Part shown: positions 23,279 through 35,200 of the stretch, piece after piece | How the letters are laid out: the number at the start of each line of letters is the position of its first letter | How positions within the stretch are numbered: position 1 is the stretch's first letter | NCBI RefSeq assembly: GCF_029227915.1 | Contig: NC_079885.1 | Coordinates: 22,261,001-22,321,000, forward strand | Source: Hydractinia symbiolongicarpus | Taxonomy: Eukaryota; Cnidaria; Hydrozoa; Anthoathecata; Hydractiniidae | Length of the DNA stretch: 60,000 nucleotides | Direction: 5' to 3' | Notes under the pieces: model-generated | Databases searched by the model: none | Told to the model about the DNA's origin: nothing | Seen by the model: the letters and a program-made list of their open reading frames with translations, nothing else | Translations under genes and position numbers: made by a program

Positions 23279-23430
23279 AGATACGTTGTAGTGGTAGCAC
23301 GCTCTTCTTGTAATCATATGGTTTCAAGTTCGAATCCCCACTCCAGCGCACTTTACATGTAGTGTTTTCAGCCTATTTGGTGCCATCTACTGACCGCTAA
23401 ACGGCTTGTGTGGCAGGCAAGCAAGTTAAA
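23279..23430 (+). mobile_element. tRNA-derived SINE (tRNA-Thr-like head)
   Basis: An A-box-like tgtagtggtagcacgc at 23287-23302 and a B-box GTTCGAATCC at 23328-23337 have tRNA spacing. The anticodon loop CTTGTAA (TGT at 23309-23311) would be Thr. The acceptor and T stems do not pair well, and the copy continues into a non-tRNA body (cagcctatttggtgccatc, gaccgctaaacggcttgtg). It is therefore a SINE copy, not a functional tRNA. The 3' end is not defined. Confidence 0.6.
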
Positions 23431-23942
23431 GCAATGCTGCATGTATCTCCGTAGGTTATGTTACATAGGTAAAGTCAGAGGGGGGGGAAGAGCCAGCCAT
23501 TAGGATGTTATCCCCAAGGACATTAAATATTTCTCGTTACATACTTACGCTGGAAACTACTTTTTTGTGAAAGCTGTCTAAACCACATGAACTAGAAACT
23601 AATTTCAAACACCCGCACATAACGTTGTTGAAGAAGATACTATAATTTATTCTTTTATGTTAGTCTTCCTTTGATTTCGCGGGCAGTTGATGTTGCAACA
23701 TGTCAGAAAAACCCCGAAGCTTAGCGGATCCTGGTGAATTTCCCGGTGTATTTCCACCCCTGTACTTGCGACGTAACTGCCTTAATGTTTTTAATGCGTT
23801 AAAGTCACATCAAACAACAAAAAACAACAAAACAATAGACTTAAGCAAGGGAAGGAAAGTTTGCTCTACAGATAATTTTACTATATTTCACAATAGAAAG
23901 GGTTATTGTTAAAATGTCAACGAAAAAGCAGATGTTTTAGAA
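23431..23942. other. Noncoding DNA
   Basis: Contains a G-run (23480-23488). A short plus-strand frame at 23700 has no support. Confidence 0.45.
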
Positions 23943-26296
23943 TTATTCAAGCATTCTTGCAGGTGATACTGGACAGGTTGCCTTCTTGGGCGTGCCATAC
24001 GTTTCAATTTTGGATGTGCCGTTTTTGTGGTCAATATACACTGAATTTGCAGGTGCAAAGCTTGGATCTTCATCAAAATAACTAAATGGTTTGTTGATAA
24101 AATGTGAACTGATTTTCTATAGTGAGCGTGGCTGGGTAGACTTCTGGGCAAGGGATATGCATTCCACCAATTGGAATCCATGCCACCAAATCTTCATTGA
24201 CAATGCTTTCGTTGTCTTTAATGAAGGTATCTTGGAGTAGCATATTGAGACCAATAATTAAACATGCAGCTTCCAAACCGTTCAGTTTCTTAAAACTTTG
24301 ACACTGAGATCTGGTATTTTGACCATTCCGTGTGCCTTGTTCATCTATGTTCATCTGGATAAACTTGCTTTATCTTATTCGGTGAGTATATCTGATAACC
24401 ACGATGATTTTCGTATTTGTTCTTCTTATTGTTGTAAACGATGTAGTATTTTGGATGATCGAAATTGTAGCGAATCGCAGCTTCCTTTTCTGTTTTCCTT
24501 TCAATTTCTTTGAAAAACTTTTTGACAGTGGGTTGATAATCATATATTGTCTAGGTTGTTTCCAGTGTCACATCCAACGATTTAAAGCTATTTCGTGTAC
24601 CGAGAATATCCAAGTTAACTTTATATAACATAAAATGATCATGAATGCCTCCTAAGTAGCCGTCAACTACTTCGTATCCGTACTTGTTTTGAAGTTGCTT
24701 GTAAAACGGGCTTACCAGTAAATGCCCCGTTGTTGTTTCTTCTCGCAAACTCATTTCATAGGCGATGCGTGTGTTTTTAAACTTAACAAAAATATTTCTG
24801 GTCCCGTTGATGCTTGAACCATATAGCAAAACTGCCAATCCAGGTATCTTATTTTTCGTCCCTGAATAGAAAACCTTGGTCCGTTAGGGTAGAAAGTCAA
24901 CGGTTCAACAGATTGAAAATAATTTAATTGTGATCCACGGCGTTTTTGATTTGCTTGTTTCAGTACATCATCAGAACTTTTTTGACTTTTAAATCTCCTC
25001 GTTCAATTTTTTGCATGATACTTTCAACACTGGTATATACTCTTGATTGTAGAAGATCTGAAAATACAAATGACTGGCTGTAAAAAAAGGACTTGGTATT
25101 TTGACTTCAGTGACATGTACCTTTAGAGCATTAATTTTCGCGAGCATTTAATTTCGCAAAAAGTTACATTTCGCGAGGATTAATTTTCGCAAATGATAAA
25201 TGTGAAATTTTTCGCAAGGATTCATTTTCGCGAATGGATGAGTGTGACATTTTTCGCGAGCATTTATTTTCGCGAAGGGTAGAATGGACCAACCTCATTT
25301 TTTTTGACATGTTTGCAATCAAAACTGTGGAACGACGGATGGTAAGATTGTAGGCCATTTGCCAAGAGAGATTTCTCGCCCAATAAAATTTCTTGACAGA
25401 GGAGCGAAGGTGAAAGCACAGTTGACTTCCAGTTGAATTACCGATATATAAAAATTTCCAGAAGCCGATAAAATTAAGAAGAAAACAAACCTTGAGAATA
25501 TCCCACTCCATTTCATCCTTACTTGTTAAGTTGAATCGAAATGTTATCATATCAATCTTATCTAGATGTGGTGGTAACTGGAAGTTGAAATTGAAGAGGA
25601 TATCGCTGTATACTTCGTGTTCTACCTGTTCTGAGCCAACCCCTGCAAAAAGCTTCAGTCTAGCTTCAAAAGCATCGCTTGCTGTTCTGTATTTTTCGAG
25701 AACTTGATAGGTCGCTTTAAACAATCCCCACATTCTCTCTACACTGTCAAAACAGAGTTTCCTTACAACTGTACTGTACAGTCGATCTGGTTTATAATCT
25801 ATTGGATTTTCCCATCGGCAAACTTAGCAAGAATATGATACGTTGGTTTTGGTAGTGGGCCTACCACGTAGTAGGTTACATTATACGCTGCTTGTAGAGA
25901 TACTATGGTTTCTCGTTGCGGTTTTGGACCATTATTGTCTAAATAAGCCAGAGCTTCTTTCTTATTGGGAAAATAGAGCTCCACGGTGTTAATAAACCGC
26001 AAAGTTACACGATACTCTGCGTTTTCTGGACGTTGGATAACGAAATTACTCGCTATGTAATCGACAACCGTGTCAATTTGGCATGTGGTTTAATCTCAAT
26101 GCTTTGATCTTTGCTCGAGAACAACTCACTTTTCGATATTTTACTGTTGATATATTTTTTTGTACAGTTGCATTTTCCATCTTTTGTGGCTGCGCATATG
26201 ATAAAAATAATTATGACGATAACCGAAACGATTATTAGAACAAAGTTGATTTTTTTTGTGTATGTTTCGCTGAGGAACTATCTTCTCAGTCTGCAG
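23943..26296 (-). pseudogene. Copper amine oxidase pseudogene, type II membrane form, quinone-site segment missing
   Basis: Minus strand, read from 26296 down. A signal-anchor helix (KINFVLIIVSVIVIIIFIIC, about 26230) is followed by the N2/N3 region (YLDNNGPKPQRE, VVGPLPKPTY; 25990-25830) and LTSKDEMEWDILKV (about 25500). After an intron come SVESIMQKIERGDLKV (25030), RRGSQLNYFQSVEPLTFYPN, GPRFSIQG, and RIAYEMSLREETTTG. The reading then passes directly into YLGGIHDHFMLYKVNLDILG (about 24640), NEDLVAWIPIGGMHIPCPE (24180) and NKPFSYFDEDPSFAPANSVY (24080), with stop at 23943. All are recognisable copper amine oxidase blocks. The central stretch that should carry the topaquinone Asn-Tyr-Asp/Glu motif is absent without a splice signal. 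At least four frame changes are needed (near 26085, 24990, 24830 and 24100). It is a decayed, non-processed copy. Confidence 0.8.
25120..25290. repeat. Tandem ttcgcgaa-type repeats inside the amine oxidase pseudogene
   Basis: About four units of roughly 36-40 bp carry cgcgagcatttaatttcgc, cgcgaggattaattttcgc, cgcaaggattcattttcgcg and cgcgagcatttattttcgcg. Related cgaaaattaat motifs recur near 22820, 32440 and 34180-34490, so this is a dispersed family. It creates the artefactual end of the 25733-25164 open frame. Confidence 0.7.
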
Positions 26297-26596
26297 ATCT
26301 AAAAAAAGAATTAAAATGTAGGATAACTAAAAGATGACAAAAAAGCTGTCAAAAAAATACCATTTATCCGGAATTTAGAAAAAATCTTGTATTGCATGCT
26401 TAGTCTATAAATTTGAAAAAACAAATAACTCTTAGGCATTTTGTCCTATAGCAGGAAAATGGATTTAAATAAAAAAACGAGTCCTAACCCACTTCTAAGG
26501 AGTAAAGACTTTTATACCAAAGGAAGTAAGGTGTGGCATTTGCGATCTTACAAAACAACGACAGTGCTATTTACGACAAAAACAATGTTGTTTCAA
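26297..26596. other. Noncoding DNA
   Basis: No feature supported. Confidence 0.4.
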
Positions 26597-26679
26597 TGTA
26601 TGTATGTATGTATGTATGTATGTATGTATGTATGTATGTATGTATGTATGTATGTATGTATGTATGTATGTATGTATGT
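26597..26679 (+). repeat. (TATG)n microsatellite, about 20 copies
   Basis: Uninterrupted tetranucleotide run. It produces MYVC-type open frames in several phases, which are not genes. Confidence 0.98.
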
Positions 26680-26694
26680 TTTCACAAAACCGTA

Positions 26695-26965
26695 TTTACG
26701 GGGACACACACGCGTCGTGGATCAACAATCTGGGGACACTTTGAATTGTGGGGACAAAAATTCGCGGCCCACAATGTTTTTTTCGTTTAAACGACTAAAA
26801 CGGCCGAATAAGCATTAATTTTACGTCATATAAAGTGTCCCCGCAATTTGTGTTTTTTACACACAACTTTAATGTTTAACACACGGTTGTTTTTATGGAA
26901 ACTGTTTTGCGGGGACAAACTGTGTATGTTTTGCGAGGACAAACTCTGTGTATGTTTTATGGGGA
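26695..26965. repeat. Cluster of GGGGACA motifs in both orientations
   Basis: acggggacacac, ctggggacactttg, gtggggacaaaa, the inverse aaagtgtccccgc, gcggggacaaactgtgtatg, gcgaggacaaactctgtgta and atggggacaaaa occur within 270 bp. The same heptamer marks the 105-bp array at 48.4-49.96 kb and the arrays after 58.9 kb. Confidence 0.65.
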
Positions 26966-28176
26966 CAAAAAATGCGAATAGAAATTATGCTAAAACGTGT
27001 ATTTTGTCGCAACTTCTTTATGTAATATGTTACAAAAACTAAAATCAAACAAGTTAAAATCGTCAAAATTATGTGGAGATGACCGAATTGTCATTATGGC
27101 GAATCAACAAATTACGACTTCGTTCTTGGTCTTTATGAAACGAAATACATCACGCGGAAAATGAATAACGGCGAATATAGCTAGGTCATTCATGGATAAC
27201 GACTGACGAATTGAATGAACAAAAACCTCGAGTCTAATATTTCTTTTATGTTTTTCGCTGAATTACCCGAACAAAATGAGCTACTTCAAGAAGAGTAAAT
27301 AAAATTCTTTTGAGCAAAATAAGAACTAAAACTACCAAACGAGCAAAAAAAATATTTTGCCGATGTTAAAAAACAAGAAAAAGGGTCGAATTTACCCAAC
27401 AAAACGTTTTAAAATCCCCTACTTCAAAGTAAATAAATTGTCGCTATAAAAACTAAAACTATAAAAAATGAAGTTTTTCGGCGTTAACCAGGCCGTCTTT
27501 CAGCCATATTTCAAAGGAATGGTTTGGTCGACTTGGAACAGTGAGTCCCGAGATACAGTTATGATTAGAACATGAAGCACGAAGTTTTGCTTAAATTTTG
27601 ATGCCCTGGAAAACTTACAAACAGAACTGCGTTTTCCAGTTTCAAAAGTCTTTGTGAATGTAAGTCTGACCATAAAATGATTCTGTATCCACTTTTGGTT
27701 GTTTGGAAAAAATGAAATGAACGTTCTTATTTTGGTTAATCAACCACTGCCAAAAGAAAGACCATAAAGTTTGTTTAAAATTATAATACTCCACCTGGGC
27801 AACAGAACAATCTAAACAACTTACAGAATATAGAAGTTAACGAAAATTTAATAACAAATACTTCCATAAAAAAGGGGAATCGTCCCCAGTAATGATTGGT
27901 ATCGAAAGCAAGAATTGAAATTGTAGCTTTCTGGTCTACGGGGACCAAGTGACTCTCGACTTATAGGAAGGATTTCTGAATAAACTTAGTATCATTTTTC
28001 AGCTAAACCGCCCAAATTACTACAGGTGCATTTCCTTCATTTAAGTCTAAACTATAGCCTAATCTGACACAGTTTTTCGTTTATAATTCCGTAAGAAATA
28101 CACCATATTCAAACAAAAAAGCAACTCAAAATAAATCTACAGCTATATAAAAACAAACAAGTGTCAAAACTTCAGC
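26966..28176. other. Noncoding DNA, 3' flank of the SET/recombinase gene
   Basis: acagtttttcgtttataatt ccgta occurs at 28068-28092 and again at 28187-28211, where it covers the last codons of the gene; the first is a stray duplicate of the coding end. No clear AATAAA on the minus strand was found. Otherwise featureless. Confidence 0.5.
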
Positions 28177-29232
28177 TTAAGCTGGGACAGTTTTTCGTTT
28201 ATAATTCCGTACCCAATCCTTTAAATTGGTCCAGCTTCTTTTTTGCAACATTTCATTATTTGCAATCAAACTGAGACATTCAGCCTTTCCTGGCAATGAC
28301 TTGCCTATAATGTGTTTGTGAAACGAGTCCAACAATAATTTTTTTTCGTCATCTGACCAACCAGTCCAATTGCGTCCATTTTTGGTTTTCGGAGCAAGTT
28401 TTTTAATCAATTCATAGGTCGTGTGAGCTGAAAAAAATCAGAGTAGTCAACTTGTAGTCTAACTTTGTAATTAGATGTATACGTGCTTTTGTTGACATCG
28501 GATTCACCTGCCATGGATCAATTTTCAATTGGACTTATTATTGGGGCGTGTGCACGTTTTCAACCGCAGATTAAAACTTAATTTTTTAATTTTTTACGTG
28601 GACTTGGTTTCAACATACCAAATTTTACCAATTTTAAAATTTATATGTCAATCAATCAATTTGAAGGTTTAAAAAACTCTGCCTTGAAAGATTTTCCCAT
28701 TTTTGTTGTTTTTGAGAAAAAAGGGGAAAATTGGTAAATTTCAGCCTTGACATTGTTTTTATTTTTTATCAATTCTCAGCCGCAATGTTCTTATAAAAAA
28801 AAGTGCAGAGAAAAAACTCCAACGAGTTTAAACAACCTTGATTATTCTGAAAGAACCTTGCCCCTGAGGACGAAAATTGAAGATAGTTCGCACAGAATGA
28901 ATTTTAAGTTAAATGTCAAAATCCGCGAAAACTAATCCACAATGTACAGACTTTCAGGAGGAAAATGTTATAAATTACAGGCCCAAGTCAATTAAGATTA
29001 ACAATTGACTTACTCTTTAATAAAATTGACTTAATCAAAATGCTTTTTTATGTTTTCTCTGTAAGCAATGGGACAAAATAAGAACTTAATACCAAATCTA
29101 GTGTTTAACTTTAAAATATATCAAGTAAGGTAAGGAATAACTCACTCTCCTCATTTTCAGATATTTCCATTTCTTTTACTTCTTCATTGTCACAAGAATC
29201 GGGTACTTCGTCACAAGATGATTGATGCATTT
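28177..29232 (-). CDS. Exons 16-17: acidic hinge and SANT/Myb-like C-terminal domain
   Basis: Exon 16 (29232-29146) encodes MHQSSCDEVPDSCDNEEV and a further acidic stretch, and ends at a strong donor (A|GTGAGT). Exon 17 encodes NGRNWTGWSDDEKKLLLDSF, HKHIIGKSLPGKAECLSLI and RSWTNLKDWVRNYKRK, then stop at 28177-28179. The pattern W-x2-W, EKxxLLxxF, IxGKxxPGKxEC and RxWxxLKDWVRN matches a trihelical Myb/SANT-like tail that I associate with animal proteins carrying this recombinase type. It is probably DNA-binding. Confidence 0.75.
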
Positions 29233-32200
29233 CTATAACGATTTTTTGCAGCAAACTCAACGAAATCCAAGCAGCACACAATCAATTCAAAATAAACAAT
29301 CAAGAACATGATGAAAATCAAATCAATGTTTTTCATTGATCACAAAGCAATGCAATAACGTGCAATGTTAAGAATAGTATATGGAAAAAACACACCCAGC
29401 TATTCAAAAAGATTAAAATATAAGATTGGATAAACCGATAATCCGTCATTAACTCAAATTTCAATTGCCAATTTATTGCATATAGAAAGATAAATCAAAC
29501 TGACCTGCTACAGCAATTTCACTCAATTTCTTTCCTGACATTTCACCTCCATGGCCTGAGTCAACAGCCATCAAGAGCCTGCTGACCTTTGCTAACTCGA
29601 CTGCAGAATCATGCAAACGATAAGCATTTTTATGTACTTCTACAGAATGGCCAAGATGATTAGACAGCCATTCCATTTCTGTATCATTAAGGCAAGTGAT
29701 TTGCGCCACTGTAGCCACATATTTTCTGAGTTTAGTACTTGTGATTCGTTCTGGGCTCTCCAAATTTGCAATTTTCTTGGTTACATTGGAAATACACACA
29801 TACCCTCTCAATGGGTTTTTGGATCCTCTTGACGGAGTTGGAAATAAAAATCTATTTGAATCACTTATCCCAATTGCTTCTCTTGTTGAGATTAGGGTGT
29901 CAATGGCTACAACTACATCTGGCAACAGAAGCACTGGGACTTGTCGTCCCCTCTTCCCTCGGACATGAACAAGATCGAGCCTAGGCAAAAACATAAAGAA
30001 AATACAATTAATAAGCTGCTTATGCACATTTAGCAGTACTTTGGTTAGAAAAGCCAATGATATGTGTAAATTCCTTTTGAGCCACTACCATTAATTTCCA
30101 AATACCATTGAATATTGCAATCTGACTGGTATTTTCTTTTAGGAAATGGGACACAGGATTAAACTTTATAACAGGGCAAATCAAAATAATAATAATATGA
30201 CTTGCTCTGTTATAAAGTTATACCTCTGAGATCATTTTAATTTTGCGTGTTTTTTTTGGGGTTGAAGCAATAAGGGAAAATCAGAGAAAGGTCCCAATTT
30301 CAAAAATATGCTTCTATTACGAAAAATTCATGACAGGTGCTCGGACCTCACCTCCGTCACCACTAGAACAAACAGCACTTTTTCTAAACAAATCCATTTT
30401 TTATGCATTTTAATTTTGAGGTTCTTTTAAACCCCTTTTTCGCGGCATTTTAATTTCTCAGTTTATAGGACCTCATTGTAAAACCGCGAAATTCTCATCC
30501 AATAAAGTACCTTATACAAAATTTTGGTTGGAGAAAATTTGCCGAAATTAGCGATTTTTATTTGAAAACCATGCAATATTTTTCTTCATCATCCGCAAAT
30601 TAAATCCACGTCAAATTTAATTTTTATTCATCACCATTTTATTCATCACTATGGAAAAAGTATGTACAAAAATAATAATCTTACCGGTTCATGAGCTTTC
30701 TTTCAAGAGGTGTAAGTGATTTCAAAATATCATCGTGTACTGTTCCTGTTTTATTTTTTCTTTCGGTATATTTCTTCAACAATAATGATGATGCCTCGTT
30801 ACCACGCCGTTTGTTAAAGACTGTAATTCTCGTGATGACTACCTCTGCCAATTCTCGCCATGCACTCAAATCATCATGTTTGTCCTTTAAAGCTGACACA
30901 AGAAAGGATGTTCGCTCCTCACAATACACTTTTAGTTTAAGCAGGTCAGAAGTAACAGGTAGGAATTCCTGTTTGTTGAATTTGTTATCACCGAGGGTCC
31001 TCAATGATGCTGATGATAATTTTACATGCCACTCTGATTTGTAAAGAGATAAAAGATTATCCGAGTCTCGAATGTACAAATCATTCTTTTCTCTCAAGCC
31101 AATGCCCTTTAATAACATTAAAATTGTATCCAACGCATAACCCATCTTTAAGGGCAATGAAGGGATTTTAAAGGACGGCACAGCTTCTCCATCTTCATTT
31201 TTAAGAGAGTACCCTGCAAGATCTTTTGTGCAGTTCATAATAGCGTCAAAATATTGTGGCTGAAGAAATCCAATCAATGATATTTTGTCAGGATGAATTT
31301 GCTTCAGGGCAATCAGTAAACGCCCAATCAACCTCATATTTTGAGAAATATAATTTGACTTCCTAGCACCCTTCCCACTGAGCAAGAATGACCCATATGT
31401 CAGAATTAGGCGATCATTAAGAACAGCATCTGTTATTTCATCTCGCCTCATTCTACGTACCACAAATTCTTCTAGCTCTAAATCAGTCAACTTGGCCCTG
31501 TTAGGAAATAATAACATCTCGGCTTGATATTGGCATCTTTTTTCAGATTCTGCATCATCCGATCTTGATTTTGTTCTATACTCACACTTTTTTACATGTC
31601 GCCACAGATCATCTTTGAACAAAAATGCAAGACAATGTTTGCATGGCACATAATCCTTGTATGACACTTTCATCCCTTCAGCTGGCCTGCGATAAACAAT
31701 CAGCTCTCCTCCTAGTTCTAAAACCTTTAAATTTTGATAGAAATCACCCCTGAAACGTATTTTATCTATCAATGAACTTCGTTCCTTCTTGTCATTCTTT
31801 TTATCTAAAGAAATTAGTTTTACAATATCTGGCTCATTTTTATGTTTCTCCAAATGCCTGCCAATTTTGGAGCTTGCTTCTCCACAATACAAACAGTAAT
31901 GCCTCCTGTCATAAATGCGGTCTCCTTCTTCTGTTTTTAATGCAACTGGCACCGTTATTACTGAAAATAAATAAATATATATTTAATTTTCGTGGCCTAA
32001 ACTTTTGCGCGGTTAAGAAAGGACAATTCATTGTAAACTTGACATAAAAAGTACAATATCTATGCTAAGAACAGATCAAGCATTAGCTTAAGATTATTCA
32101 CTATTCCAGATTTCTTCCACCCATATTTTTTTTCCAATTCCAATAATTTTTGTGCAGGCTAAACAAGAGTCAAAATGATGTTTTGAAACAGCTTTTACAC

Positions 32201-35200
32201 TTAACTTTCAAGTGATATGGACTAAACCAAAACAAATTCACATTTTTTTACAACTAGATCCTTAGTAAAAAAGAAACCATGATACTTTAAATGAGAAACT
32301 CGTGGTGGTGTCAACAACATTTGTCCTATTTTTTTTTGTGTATGTGTTTCAGTAAACTGCTAGTTGCTATGTAAAACAATACCATGTTTCAAAAAAGAAT
32401 GCTAACATAATGTCAACCTATTTTGCAGGAATAAACTTTTGCCTTCTGGAAATTTTCGAGGAGCCTAACTTTCACGATTTGAGCCAAAGAGTTGCGAAAT
32501 TGCAAAGTCTTTTATGCAAAAGTTTCTTCCTTTAAAGTAACTTCACAACCGCTCATAAAAGTGTCTGAACCTAATCATTTTGATCATTGTTTCAAGTTCT
32601 ATCCAACAAATTTGTCCATGTAAGTAACTTTATTAAGCTAGAAAAAAGACCTTCTCACCTTTGTCATCATTATTATTTAACAGTGAACTGGGTAATGCAG
32701 GTACTTTCAACAGTTTATTATTCAACAGTGAGGTTGGCAATGCAGGTTTTTTCGACGGCTGCTTCTTGTCAAATTTTAGCATCTTTCTTTTAGGTGAAGA
32801 CACAGGAATATCCAAGTCAAAAAGATCATCACTACTGCTCGACAACTCTGTATAAAACACAAATGTCCCTTCTGTAAAATAGGCATAAAAATAGACCTTA
32901 TCTGCTTCAAGGTGGGTCTTTATTCAAATTATAGTGGTCAACAGTGGGGGGGGGGGGGGGGGGGGGGGGGGTGAGAAACAGGAGGTTAAGCATTAAATTT
33001 CACTTAAAAAATATTTTAGAGTTACTATTTTGCAATCTTTAATTGTTGAAATTTAATAAAAATGTGTGCATTCTTTTTTTCTGCAAATTAAAACAAAAAA
33101 TCAATTCTTACCCTTGGCATTATGACCTAACAGATCAGATTTTTTGATTTTACTAGGTTGACATGATTTTTTCTCTTTATGTGATGGTGATACAGGTCTA
33201 TTATACTCATAGTCACTACTAGTTGAAAATTCTGTTTCACTTGAGATAGTTTCACTGGATACATTGAAGTCAGAATCCTTGTCATCATCACCACTATCCT
33301 CATCTTCCTCCATCTATAAGAAACGAATTTGCTGCCTTGTATAACTTCAGAAATTATTTTAAAAGAAAAAACATCTACTAACTTCCTGCAACACATTGGA
33401 AAAGAGAGAATAGTATCAGTATCATTCATCTTTTACCTTGTCTATGTGTGTATCATCGTCATCAGTATCAGAAACAGTCGGAAAGTCACCATGAACACCC
33501 GAATCATTTAGAATAGTTGTCTAAAACATAAAGTTGGGAGGTAAAAAGAGAGAAATACTGTGATAAATACACACCTTTATCACCGAATTTTTTTGATATA
33601 ATTGCGTACATTTAAGAGTAAAAAGCCACGCACCTTTACCTGATTTTGTGCCTAATAAACAAACTAAAAATCACCAAACTTTAAAACTTACATTTAATGG
33701 AGACTGATTAGGTTCTGCTGAAGTTGTTTTTATCTCTTCTTTACCTTTGAGCACATCAGAATTGCTTTCAATAAGCCCCTTTGTTTTTGCCAGCATCTGA
33801 ACATCCCTACAGTTCTAGATTTTGACCTATTGTTTATTATATATTTGTGCCAAGTGCCTTCATCTAATTTACAATACAAATTTGAGTAAAGAGGCTTCGC
33901 CTAATTTTGTGTGCTTGAATGGTGGTATGATTAAACTTAAAATTGTCAGAATCAATAAAACTTACATTCCCAGAAGACTGATCTTTCATACTTAGTTTTT
34001 CTAAACTTGTTTCTATCTCTTCTTTACCTTTGAGCACATCAGAATTGCTTTCTATACTAATTTCCTTTGTTTTTGCCAGCGTCTGGTCATCCTTAAACAT
34101 AAAAGTCATAATTTAATTTAACGCTTACAGTTCTCAATTTTGATCCATTGTTTTTATATTACATACTTTAAGGGAAAAACTTTCGAGGTACCAAAATCAA
34201 TGCAAAATTTCAGAAATTAACTTTCGTGCTTCAGTCTTTTTAGAAATTTTCGCAGTAATAAACTTTTGTGAATTTGAAAGTTTCATATATATAGAAAATA
34301 ATGACATTATAGTTTTAAATTGACGATATTACGTATATTGATGTTTAAACAAAAAAGGGAGATAAATTGTTTTAGTTTTTGAGGGGAATCAACTTTTGCC
34401 TATTCTAAAAAAGTTCCATATTTCGCAGAAAAAAAACTTTTGCATGTTTTACAAAAGAAACTTTCGTGAAAGTGATAGCTTTTTTACCGCGAAAAGTGTT
34501 TGTGTTGAGCACCTTCATCTAATGTTGAATGCTTGAATGGCTTTATGATTAAACTTAAAATTATCGAATCAATAAAACTTACATTCACTGAAGACTGATC
34601 TTTCATATTTGGTCCTTCTAAACTTATTTGTATCTCTTCTTTGCATCCGAGCACGTCAAGTTTTCTTTCTATATCAAGCCCCTTTGTTTTTTCCACCTGT
34701 GTCTGGACACCCTTAAACATATAAGTCAGAATTTAACTCAACCATTACAGTTTGTCTTAAATTTTATTCATCTCTTTTTGAATGGTGGTATGATTAAACT
34801 TAAAATTGTCAGAATCAATAAAACTTACATTCACAGAAGACTGATCTTTCATACTTAGTTTTTCTAAACTTGTTTGTATCTCTTCTTTACCTTTGAGCAC
34901 ATCAGAATTGCTTTCTGTACTAATTCCCTTTGTTTTTGCCAGCGTCTGATCATCCTTTAACATAAAAGTCATAATTTAATTTAACGCTCACAGTTCTCAA
35001 TTTTGAGCCTTCCCCGAATGTTGTATGGCTAAGGTGACTTCAAATTAATTAGTTGTTCTACGGGCGAAGTTGATAGCAGCTTACGGTCTGTTGGTCAACA
35101 AAATAAAAACAAATTTTCCAGAATGTATGGTCGGAACAACAAAATAATAATAAATAACAATAAATAAATAATAAAATAATAATAAATAACAACAGAGGAG

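Noticed and set aside
23281-23352. Functional tRNA-Thr gene
   Set aside because: A and B boxes and anticodon loop present, but acceptor and T stems do not pair; better as a SINE head.
26441-26818. MYVCMYVC frames
   Set aside because: Translation of the TATG microsatellite.
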